Positions 1 to 6,869 of a stretch of DNA of 64,000 bases are shown here, in pieces. The DNA is from Cupriavidus sp. D384 (lineage in GTDB: Bacteria > Pseudomonadota > Gammaproteobacteria > Burkholderiales > Burkholderiaceae). Below the pieces are notes generated by a model, which saw only the letters and a list, made by a program, of their open reading frames with translations, had not been told where the DNA came from and searched no databases. The position numbers were made by a program, and so were the translations under genes. The number at the start of each line of letters is the position of its first letter. The first letter of the stretch is position 1. The stretch spans positions 112,419 to 176,418 of the forward strand of contig NZ_BBQI01000099.1 of NCBI RefSeq assembly GCF_001652915.1. The letters are read 5' to 3'.

Positions 1-1789
1 TACACACCACGCCCCGCGCCACACCTTTTGCCCTGCGCTTGGCAACGGCGGCAGCCGCCCCGACATGCTGGCTGCCAAGCCGCCAGGCGGCCATGGCATC
101 GGCGCCCACGCGCACCGCGCCAACCGCCATCGTCACGGGCGGAAAGAACATCGGATGTCCGTGCCGGTCTTCCGAGCGGATGCCCCCGGCCACGCGGTCA
201 GACGCCGCGTACATGGCGAGCGCGCCGTCGTTGAAGCGCGCCATGGCGTCATGGATGCGCGATTCCCAGTCGTCGCCCTGAAACAGCACCAGGTAGTCGT
301 CGCCGCCGATATGACCCAGGAAATCGCGGGCTGGATCGCAGGCCTGCGCCAGGATGGCCGCGGCCCCCTTTAACAGTTCGTCGCCCTTCCAGTAGCCGTA
401 GTGGTCGTTGAAAGACTTGAAGTGATTCAGGTCGGCATAACAGGCATGGAACGGACTGCGCGCCTCGATCAGGCGGTCGATATGCTGGTTCAGCAGGATA
501 TTGCCGGGCAGGAAGGTCAGCGGATTGGCATAGCGCGCGGCCTCCATACGCACATCGGTAATCGCGCGTAGCAGGTCGGCACCGGTGCCCAGACCCACAT
601 AGCGGCCTTCGTCGGTGATGACGAAACCATCCGCCAGCGCGCGGGTCGGCTCTCCGGCCACATGCTGGGCCATTTCCTCCAGCGTGGTACGCCGGTCGAA
701 ACAGACCGGCTGCGGATCGGCCAGCGTAATGCAGGCCTTGCGGCCATACAGTTCGCGGTGGAACGGCGTGGCATAGCGATCCAGCAGCGTCTGCCGGTTG
801 ATCAGGCCGATCGGCCGCCGTTTGCCGTCGACCACGGCCATCGCGTGCAGATCGCTCTGCTCGTGAAACCGCGCCAGCACGTCGTTGTTCGATGTCTCGG
901 CATTGACGGCGGGCATCGGGCGCAGCAGCTTGCCCGCCGTCGTGCCCGACCAGCCCGTTCGCAGCGTTTCCGGAAATACGGCAATCTGCCGCGATGCCAG
1001 CAGTGAACGCACCTCTGGCGCGATCTCGCCGGGCGGGTTGGCGGCCGGCCGCCCCAGGAAGTAGCCCTGCCCCGCGGCCACGCCCAGATCCCTGACCAGC
1101 GCCAGTTCCTCGGCGGTCTCGATGCCCTCGGCAATCACCCGGCCACCCAACGCATGCATCAGGCCAAGAATCGCGCGCAGCACCTCCAGCCTGCGGGAAC
1201 TGGCGTGGATGCCACGCACCAGCGACTTGTCGATCTTGATGAACTGCGGCGTCAGTTCGGCCAGGCGGTCCAGATTGGCATGGCCGGTACCAAAGTCGTC
1301 GAGCGCGTACTGTACGCCCAGTTCCGTGAGCACCCCCACCACATGCGCAAAGCTGGCGGCATCGCCCACCGCCGTCTGTTCCGTGACCTCGATGACCACG
1401 CGCGACGGCGCGATGCGGGCCCCGGGGCCCTGCGCGCCGTCCAGCCCCAGCAGCGCCGCCATGGCGCGGCCGCGATGATCAAGCAGATGGCGCAGCGTCA
1501 GCGGACTGAAGTTCAGGAACAGCTTGCCGGACAGGTCCAGGGCCGCCCAGGACGCCAGCGCGGTACGCGCCGCCGTCATTTCCAGCCCGATCGTGGTGCC
1601 CGTCTCCTGAGCCATGCGGAACAGCGCATCGGGGGATGCGTGCATCGAGCCGGCAGGCCCGCGAATCAGCGCTTCGTAGCCAAGGATCTCACCGCTTGCC
1701 AGCGTCACGATAGGCTGAAACACCGCGTGCAGCGGTGGGGGTCTTGCGGCCTCGCGGGCCGCAGCCAGATCGGGGGCAACGGTAAACAT
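1..1789 (-). CDS. EAL-CBS-GGDEF c-di-GMP signalling protein (C-terminus off window)
   Basis: The gene is open from an ATG at 1789 to the window edge, giving 596 codons with no stop. The N-terminal EAL phosphodiesterase domain keeps YEALIRG (E39-L41), EVTE, DDFGTG (164-169), FIKIDKSLV and EGIET, so c-di-GMP hydrolysis is plausible. A region resembling a CBS pair follows at about residues 285-400, with phrases such as DLHAMAVVDGKRRPIGLI and DEGRYVGLGTG. The last domain, from about residue 425, is GGDEF-like, but its signature reads GGDDY (495-499), so cyclase activity is doubtful and it may only bind nucleotide. The gene diverges from the chemoreceptor. I am sure of the family; the balance of activities is inferred. 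Confidence 0.9.
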   Translation of the reverse strand, partial: MFTVAPDLAAAREAARPPPLHAVFQPIVTLASGEILGYEALIRGPAGSMHASPDALFRMAQETGTTIGLEMTAARTALASWAALDLSGKLFLNFSPLTLRHLLDHRGRAMAALLGLDGAQGPGARIAPSRVVIEVTEQTAVGDAASFAHVVGVLTELGVQYALDDFGTGHANLDRLAELTPQFIKIDKSLVRGIHASSRRLEVLRAILGLMHALGGRVIAEGIETAEELALVRDLGVAAGQGYFLGRPAANPPGEIAPEVRSLLASRQIAVFPETLRTGWSGTTAGKLLRPMPAVNAETSNNDVLARFHEQSDLHAMAVVDGKRRPIGLINRQTLLDRYATPFHRELYGRKACITLADPQPVCFDRRTTLEEMAQHVAGEPTRALADGFVITDEGRYVGLGTGADLLRAITDVRMEAARYANPLTFLPGNILLNQHIDRLIEARSPFHACYADLNHFKSFNDHYGYWKGDELLKGAAAILAQACDPARDFLGHIGGDDYLVLFQGDDWESRIHDAMARFNDGALAMYAASDRVAGGIRSEDRHGHPMFFPPVTMAVGAVRVGADAMAAWRLGSQHVGAAAAVAKRRAKGVARGVVC

Positions 1790-2096
1790 GAAACGGATTC
1801 GGACGTATGGCAGGCCACCTGCTTGTTGACGGCCGGCCACAAGCAAACTTGAGCACGACGTTGCAATTCAGGCACATATGCAGCGCGCGCCATTGCATGA
1901 CAGTCATATGTCACCCGTATGACAAAGTCGCCACATGCGTTTTGTCACGCAGCCGTCACAAACTTGCCCGACGATCACGCCGCACCGCAACAAGACCGGC
2001 CCCGCGACGGATAGCAAGGTTGCCGACGCCGAGAGGCCGGAGTGCGGCAGTGCAAGGGTCATCGTATGGCGGGGCATCGCCCCGAAGGAGTTCGTA
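1790..2096. promoter_or_regulatory. Divergent promoter region with repeated TGACA/TGTCA half-sites
   Basis: This gene-free stretch separates the EAL protein from the chemoreceptor. Between 1898 and 1960 it carries TGACA (1898-1902), TGTCA (1909-1913), TGACA (1920-1924), TGTCA (1943-1947) and a further GTCA at 1956. The first two form an inverted pair with a 6-bp spacer. The arrangement looks like a cluster of regulator sites, but I cannot name the regulator and see no convincing -35/-10 pair. Confidence 0.35.
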
Positions 2097-3701
2097 GTGT
2101 TGCAAGCCATCAAGCTGGGATTGCCGGGACGGCGCGGCCAATCCGCATGGCAAGGACTGGCGAAGTTGCCCCTGGTCGTGCGTCTGTCGGCGGCGTTCGT
2201 CCTGATCTACGCGTTCGGCGCAATTGTCGGGCTCACCGGGATCTTCAATCTCATCGACCTCAAGCGCGACACCGACAGGCTGTACCAGCGCGACATGCGC
2301 GGCGCCATTGCCGCCGAACGCGCGCAGGCGTCGCTGGCCATGCTGGGCCGCGCGCAACTGGCCCTCACGCTCGCCACCAGTTCCGCTGAACGGGACACGG
2401 CCGCCAACGACATCGCACAGGCTTCGCAACAGCTCGACGCAGCGGTCGATGGCGTCCGCCAGGCCGCCCCTGCGCAGGCCCGTGCATTGCTCGCCGAGCG
2501 TGCGGCAGCCGGCGATCTGATGACGAAGTATGTCGACCTGATTCGCAAGCAGCCGCTCGACTCGCTGCAGTTCGATGCGTCCGTTTCGATCGACGGTCAC
2601 TTTCTCGGCGAACAGCTACAGAAGCTTGGCGCGCTGGTGGAGACCACGCGTACGATGCTGGCACAGCAGGCTGCCGACACGGTAGCGGGCGTAGCGTCGG
2701 CGCAGGTTGCCGCGCAAACGGTGATGAGCGCGATGCTGGTAGCCAGCCTGGCTGCGGCCGGATTGCTGGCCTGGATCGCCGCGCGCAGCCTGACGCGCGA
2801 ACTCGGTGGCGAGCCGCGTGACGCGGCGGCCATCGCCACACGCATTGCTGGCGGCGACCTGACCGCGCGCATTGCCTTGCGCGAGCGCGATGAAGGCAGC
2901 CTGCTGTGCAGCCTGGCGGGCATGCGCGACCAGCTGGCCGGCGTGCTGGCGCGAATCCAGCAGTGCGCGCACGAGATTTCAACTGCCAGCGACGGCATTG
3001 CGCGCGGCAACCAGGAACTGGCGACCCGCACCGGCATGCAGGCCTCCGCGCTGGGCGAGGCCACGGCAAATGTCTCGCGGCTGACCACGCTGGTCCGGCA
3101 GGCCCACGCGCAGGCACAGGAATCGAGCGACATGGCGAGCCGCGCGCGCGAAGCCACCGGCGCCGGCATGGCTGCCGTGCGCGACATGAGCGGTGCGATG
3201 GCCAACGTCCACGCCCAATCGCGCAACATCTCGGAGATTGTCTCCGTCATCGAGAGCATCGCCTTCCAGACCAATATCCTTGCGCTCAATGCCGCCGTGG
3301 AAGCGGCCCGCGCTGGCGAAGCCGGTCGCGGCTTTGCCGTGGTGGCGCAGGAAGTGCGGGCCCTGGCCCAGCGCAGCGCCACGGCTGCCCGCGAGATCGG
3401 CGGCATCATCGGCGACGCCGCCAACGAGATGGCACGGGGCGCGGACCTGAGCGGCCGTGTTGAATCGGCCATGTCAGGTATTGACGCCGCAGTGCAGCAC
3501 AGCCATACGCTGGCCGCCGAACTGCGCATGCTGGCCGACGAGCAGGCCAGCGGCATCCGCACCGTAGGCGACGCCCTGAGCCGCCTGGAACAGACCAGCG
3601 CCGACAACGCCAAGCTGGTCGATGTAGTCAGCGATCAGGCGGCGCGGCTCGACAGCCAGGCCGCCGCGCTGGAAACCGACGTCGCGCGCTTCCAGTTCTG
3701 A
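2097..3701 (+). CDS. Methyl-accepting chemotaxis protein
   Basis: This is a transmembrane chemoreceptor passing ligand signals to CheA/CheW. I chose the GTG at 2097 because GAAGGAG (2084-2090) sits 6 bases upstream; TTG at 2100 is equally spaced, while longer in-frame starts lack a ribosome site. The 534-residue protein has a first membrane helix at about 28-50, a helical periplasmic sensor of about 155 residues resembling a four-helix bundle, a second helix at about 209-231, a HAMP domain to about 284, and the signalling hairpin. The conserved tip, including SIAFQTNILALNAAVEAARA, lies near 385-405. The C-terminus ends in ARFQF with no NWETF-type CheR tether. No chemotaxis genes adjoin it, so it is an orphan receptor with unknown ligand. 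Confidence 0.93.
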   Translation: MLQAIKLGLPGRRGQSAWQGLAKLPLVVRLSAAFVLIYAFGAIVGLTGIFNLIDLKRDTDRLYQRDMRGAIAAERAQASLAMLGRAQLALTLATSSAERDTAANDIAQASQQLDAAVDGVRQAAPAQARALLAERAAAGDLMTKYVDLIRKQPLDSLQFDASVSIDGHFLGEQLQKLGALVETTRTMLAQQAADTVAGVASAQVAAQTVMSAMLVASLAAAGLLAWIAARSLTRELGGEPRDAAAIATRIAGGDLTARIALRERDEGSLLCSLAGMRDQLAGVLARIQQCAHEISTASDGIARGNQELATRTGMQASALGEATANVSRLTTLVRQAHAQAQESSDMASRAREATGAGMAAVRDMSGAMANVHAQSRNISEIVSVIESIAFQTNILALNAAVEAARAGEAGRGFAVVAQEVRALAQRSATAAREIGGIIGDAANEMARGADLSGRVESAMSGIDAAVQHSHTLAAELRMLADEQASGIRTVGDALSRLEQTSADNAKLVDVVSDQAARLDSQAAALETDVARFQF

Positions 3702-3746
3702 ACCGCTACCGCACCGCCGCAAACATTGGTCTGTGAACCGCGAATC

Positions 3747-3770
3747 GGGCATCCGGCCTTCCGGATGCCC
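3747..3770 (+). terminator. Hairpin after the chemoreceptor gene
   Basis: GGGCATCCGG and CCGGATGCCC form a perfect 10-bp stem with a 4-base loop, 45 bases past the chemoreceptor stop. There is no T tract, so it may not terminate by itself. Confidence 0.45.
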
Positions 3771-3824
3771 GCGCCCGCTTCAGCTTCGTTCCGCACCGCC
3801 GTAATTCAAGAAGATCCGATTCGC

Positions 3825-3838
3825 CGAAAAGCTTTTCG
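3825..3838. promoter_or_regulatory. 14-bp perfect palindrome upstream of the small Cys-rich gene
   Basis: CGAAAAGCTTTTCG is a perfect 14-bp palindrome lying 70 bp before the start at 3908. Position and symmetry suggest a dimeric regulator site. The regulator is unknown. Confidence 0.3.
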
Positions 3839-3907
3839 CCGCCAGTATCGCGATACGCCGGTAGGACATCGATCAACGCTGAGGCGGACAGAGAACGGAG
3901 AACACAC

Positions 3908-4108
3908 ATGCTACGCAAGGCAGTGCATGACGATGCGTCGTTCCACGAGGATTTCGAGGCAGCCGGACGCGACTGGGCGCCCCGGCTCAAGCCCTGTGGC
4001 ACCTGCCACGCGTGCGAGAAGGAGGTCGGCCAGGCAGACCTGTTCTGCAGCATCACCTGCCAATACGCCTTCGAGCATTTCGAAATGCGTTTATTGCGCA
4101 AGGAATAA
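3908..4108 (+). CDS. Small Cys-rich putative zinc-binding protein
   Basis: This is a 66-residue protein of unknown function. ACGGAGA stands 8-10 bases before the ATG. The centre has CGTCHACEKEV followed by FCSITCQYAFEHF, giving cysteines and a histidine spaced like a treble-clef or short zinc ribbon. The pattern resembles DUF1272-type proteins, but I would not assign it firmly. It stands alone between the chemoreceptor and the HAD-like gene, with a palindrome upstream. Coding is supported by the ribosome site and by the paired cysteine motifs. Confidence 0.6.
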   Translation: MLRKAVHDDASFHEDFEAAGRDWAPRLKPCGTCHACEKEVGQADLFCSITCQYAFEHFEMRLLRKE

Positions 4109-4541
4109 CCACTGCAGACAATTGCAGACAACTGCGGCGACAACCGCACCGACATACGCACGGAAAAACACGAGGGTCCGGCAGGCTCCAAACGCCCTGC
4201 CGCCGATGATTCGGGCCCTGCGGCGGTTCCCGTCGCGGCCCTCGCCTGCTTTGTGTCAAAGCGACGAACATTTCCTTTCAAATTCCTGTCAACCACCCTC
4301 GCCTACCGCCCGTTGAGGCGTGCATTACGGCGATATCCGCAACGCGGAGCAGGCCGGAAATCAAGGCCTGGCGCGGCAGGTGTGTCCGCGAGAAACACTT
4401 GGACTTACGCAGTAACCGGCATTAACGAGTCACGCGTAAAAGTTACACAACTGTTGCACTTACGCACACTTTGTGTCGACTTTCCCACGCGAAAGCCGGA
4501 TACGCTTGATTCATCCCATCACCGATTGACCACGAGAAATC
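4109..4541. other. Gene-free stretch with repeated ACTTACGCA motif
   Basis: No gene is supported here. ACTTACGCA occurs at 4401-4409 and 4456-4464, with an inverted GCGTAA at 4432-4437 between them. These lie 80-140 bp before the HAD-like gene and could be regulator sites. The rest holds nothing I recognise. Confidence 0.3.
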
Positions 4542-5192
4542 ATGACTGAACGCCTCATCATGCTGGACGTACCCGGCGTCCTGTATTCGGACCGCTCCGC
4601 TGCCCGCCTGGGCGGTACGCCAAACACGGGGACCCTGCGTGACGTCAGGTTTTTCGATCCCATCGCGCTGGGCTTCCTGCGCCGCCTGTTCGGTATCGCC
4701 GGCGCCCGCGTGGTGGTTTCCGATGCATGGCGCCGCGGCACGCCGGCAGCCATCTTCCAGCAGCTCGACCTGCAGGTGGAAGGCATGACGCCGCCCGTGG
4801 CGGGCGGCCACGGCGCGGAGATCGACGCCTGGTTCGGCCAGCACGCGGCCCCGGGCGCCTGGGTCATCCTGTCGACTGCCCCGGCATCGTCGTTCACGGA
4901 AGCGCAACGCGCTCGCCTGGTAAAGGTGGATCCGGCCGAAGGCCTGACCGTGGACAACTTCCGTCAGGCGCTGGATATCCTTGGCGTGGCCTGCCCGTCG
5001 ACCGTGACGCCCGATTCGCGCGTGGAGCCGGGCCTGAAAGCCAAGCTGCGCCACCTGCAACGCCTGGCCCGTGACGAACCCGAGCGCTTCATGCCGGCAC
5101 CGGCCGCTGCCGAAGCCCGCGAACAGGCGATGGCCGTTGCCGTCGCCAGCCTGACTGGCAAGCACCTGGAAACTGCCGCCATTCACGCCTGA
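4542..5192 (+). CDS. HAD-like protein of the Swiss-Army-Knife RNA-repair associated type
   Basis: This 216-residue protein resembles the HAD domain found in 'Swiss Army Knife' RNA-repair proteins, here as a stand-alone domain. The family begins LDVDGVL, in which both aspartates are catalytic. Here the segment is MLDVPGVLYS, so D9 is kept but the second Asp is replaced by Pro11. Motif II appears as VVVSDAWRR, with Ser in its usual place. Motif III/IV candidates near DPAEGLTVDNFRQALDIL are weaker. Loss of the second Asp argues against normal phosphatase chemistry. No RNA ligase or kinase genes adjoin it. The family call is from motif recognition only. Confidence 0.6.
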   Translation: MTERLIMLDVPGVLYSDRSAARLGGTPNTGTLRDVRFFDPIALGFLRRLFGIAGARVVVSDAWRRGTPAAIFQQLDLQVEGMTPPVAGGHGAEIDAWFGQHAAPGAWVILSTAPASSFTEAQRARLVKVDPAEGLTVDNFRQALDILGVACPSTVTPDSRVEPGLKAKLRHLQRLARDEPERFMPAPAAAEAREQAMAVAVASLTGKHLETAAIHA

Positions 5193-5245
5193 TCCACGAG
5201 TGATCCCGCGCATCGCCGTAAATATCGCGGCGTGATGCAATAAGG

Positions 5246-5272
5246 AAGGCCGCCAGTCATGGCGGCCTTTTT
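5246..5272 (+). terminator. Rho-independent terminator after the HAD-like gene
   Basis: AAGGCCGCC and GGCGGCCTT form a 9-bp stem with a 6-base loop followed by a T run. Confidence 0.85.
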
Positions 5273-5311
5273 CATGCACCCTCCGTCACGGGCGCCACGA
5301 AGCGCGCCACG

Positions 5312-5857
5312 TCAGCGCGCGGTAAGCTTCACCGCCGGGAAATCCACGGGCACGGCAAATGCCACGTTGATGTAGTTGGTGAACAGGTTCAGCGCCACGT
5401 GGGCAACGATCTCGACGATTTCTCCATCGTTGAAGCCCGCTTCACGCAGACCTGCCACGTCGGCACCGGACACCTGGCCGCGCGCTTCCACCAGCTTCAG
5501 CGCAAACGCCAGCGCCGCCGCTGTTTTGGGATCGTCGGCGTGCCCCGACTGCGCGGCCGCCATCTCGGCAGCCGACGCGCCAGCCTTGCGGCCCAGCGCC
5601 GTATGCGCGGCCAGGCAATAGTCGCAGCGATTGCGGTCGGCCACCGCCACGGCGATCTGCTCGCCAAGCTTTGCCGGAATGACGCCAGCGCCAAGCGCGC
5701 CAAACGCGGCCCACATCGACTGCAGCGCCGCCGGCGAATTCGACACGGCGCGGAACATCTGGGGCACACCGCCAAAAGCGGCCTGGATCTGAGCCAGTGC
5801 GGCCTGGCTGCCAGTCGGGGCGGCCTGGGGTTCGGGTACGGAAATACGTGCGGTCAT
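5312..5857 (-). CDS. Carboxymuconolactone decarboxylase / AhpD-like family protein
   Basis: This 181-residue protein belongs to the AhpD/CMD fold. The ATG at 5857 is preceded by AGGAGA about 8 bases away; longer in-frame starts have no ribosome site. The redox motif CDYCLAAH (Cys-x-x-Cys with a following His) is present, as in alkylhydroperoxidase AhpD relatives. It reduces peroxides or acts on an unknown small substrate. The sequence EIVEIVAHVALNLFTNYINVA is typical of the family's C-terminal helices. It diverges from an AraC-type regulator, an arrangement common for this family, which suggests control by that neighbour. Confidence 0.85.
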   Translation of the reverse strand: MTARISVPEPQAAPTGSQAALAQIQAAFGGVPQMFRAVSNSPAALQSMWAAFGALGAGVIPAKLGEQIAVAVADRNRCDYCLAAHTALGRKAGASAAEMAAAQSGHADDPKTAAALAFALKLVEARGQVSGADVAGLREAGFNDGEIVEIVAHVALNLFTNYINVAFAVPVDFPAVKLTAR

Positions 5858-5927
5858 GATGGAATCTCCTGTCGACATGATCGAGAAAGTGATCGAAATC
5901 AGGACGTCGCCGTCCATGGGTTTCACT

Positions 5928-6869
5928 ATGGTCGCGCAGGGCGTACGATGGGATACCATCCGTCCCGCAAACGTACCAATTCATCCCGCCTTGACCGCAG
6001 CCCATCCCCCGCTCACCGTTGATCGCCTGTCCGCATTGCTTGAGCGGTTCCGGATCCAGGCGCACCTGTTCCATACCGGCCCGCTATGCGGGGTTTCGCG
6101 TTTTGACGAGCCCCATCGCGGCTTCCTGCACGTGATGCGCGAAGGCAGCATGACGGTCACGCATCAGGCCAGGGGCCTGCCGCGCCGGCTGGAGATCAAC
6201 GAGCCATCGCTGCTGTTCTATCCGCGTCCCGCGATCCACACCTTCCACAATCCGCCGGCGGAAGGATCGCAGTTTTCCTGCGCCACGCTGGAATTCGCCG
6301 GCGGCGCCAGGAATCCGCTGGCACGCGCCCTGCCTCCGTTGATCGTGCTGCCGCTGGCGGACGTGCCGGGGCTGGCGCCGGCGCTTGCGCTGCTGTTTGC
6401 CGAAACCGAGCGCGTGCGATGCGGTCAGCGCCTGCTGGCGGATCGGCTATTCGAAGTGGTGGTGATCCAGCTGTTGCGCTGGATGCTCGATCATCCCCGG
6501 GAGGTCGGGGTCCAGCCCGGACTTATCACGGGGCTATCCGATCCGCGGCTGGCGCGGGTGCTGGTGGCCCTGCACGAAGCACCGGGAGACAACTGGAATC
6601 TGGAAAGGATGGCGGCTTGCGCGGGCATGTCGCGCAGCGCCTTCGCGGCGGCGTTCCGCGATATTGTCGGCCAGCCCCCGGCCGACTACCTGACGGACTG
6701 GCGCATCAGCCTGGCCCAGGCGCGGTTGCGCGACGGCGCACAGCTCAAGCTGCTGGCCGACGAACTGGGCTATGCCAATCCGTCGGCCTTGTCGCGGGTG
6801 TTCCTGGCCAGGGTGGGCCAGTCTCCGCGCGACTGGTTGCGCGCGGAGAAGATGGCAGCAGCGAATTAA
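5928..6869 (+). CDS. AraC-family transcriptional regulator with cupin-type sensor
   Basis: This protein has an N-terminal cupin-like AraC sensor (LFHTGPLCGVSRFDE, then RLEINEPSLLFYPRP) and a C-terminal double helix-turn-helix (NLERMAACAGMSRSAFAAAF, then LLADELGYANPSALSRVF). The start is uncertain: the frame is open from 5856, overlapping the divergent CMD gene. I give ATG 5928 (313 residues), but TTG 5991 would put the start closer to where relatives begin. No clear ribosome site supports any choice. The likely target is the divergent AhpD-like gene. The stop at 6869 overlaps the convergent TonB receptor stop by 4 bases. Confidence 0.8.
   Translation: MVAQGVRWDTIRPANVPIHPALTAAHPPLTVDRLSALLERFRIQAHLFHTGPLCGVSRFDEPHRGFLHVMREGSMTVTHQARGLPRRLEINEPSLLFYPRPAIHTFHNPPAEGSQFSCATLEFAGGARNPLARALPPLIVLPLADVPGLAPALALLFAETERVRCGQRLLADRLFEVVVIQLLRWMLDHPREVGVQPGLITGLSDPRLARVLVALHEAPGDNWNLERMAACAGMSRSAFAAAFRDIVGQPPADYLTDWRISLAQARLRDGAQLKLLADELGYANPSALSRVFLARVGQSPRDWLRAEKMAAAN
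5947..5960. promoter_or_regulatory. Imperfect palindrome between CMD and AraC genes
   Basis: GATGG - 4 bases - CCATC lies 90 bp upstream of the CMD start. It is a candidate operator if the AraC protein starts at TTG 5991; otherwise it is inside the coding region. Confidence 0.25.

Noticed and set aside
4253..4549. 98-codon frame before the HAD-like gene
   Set aside because: No ribosome site, no motif, and it overlaps the probable promoter of the next gene.
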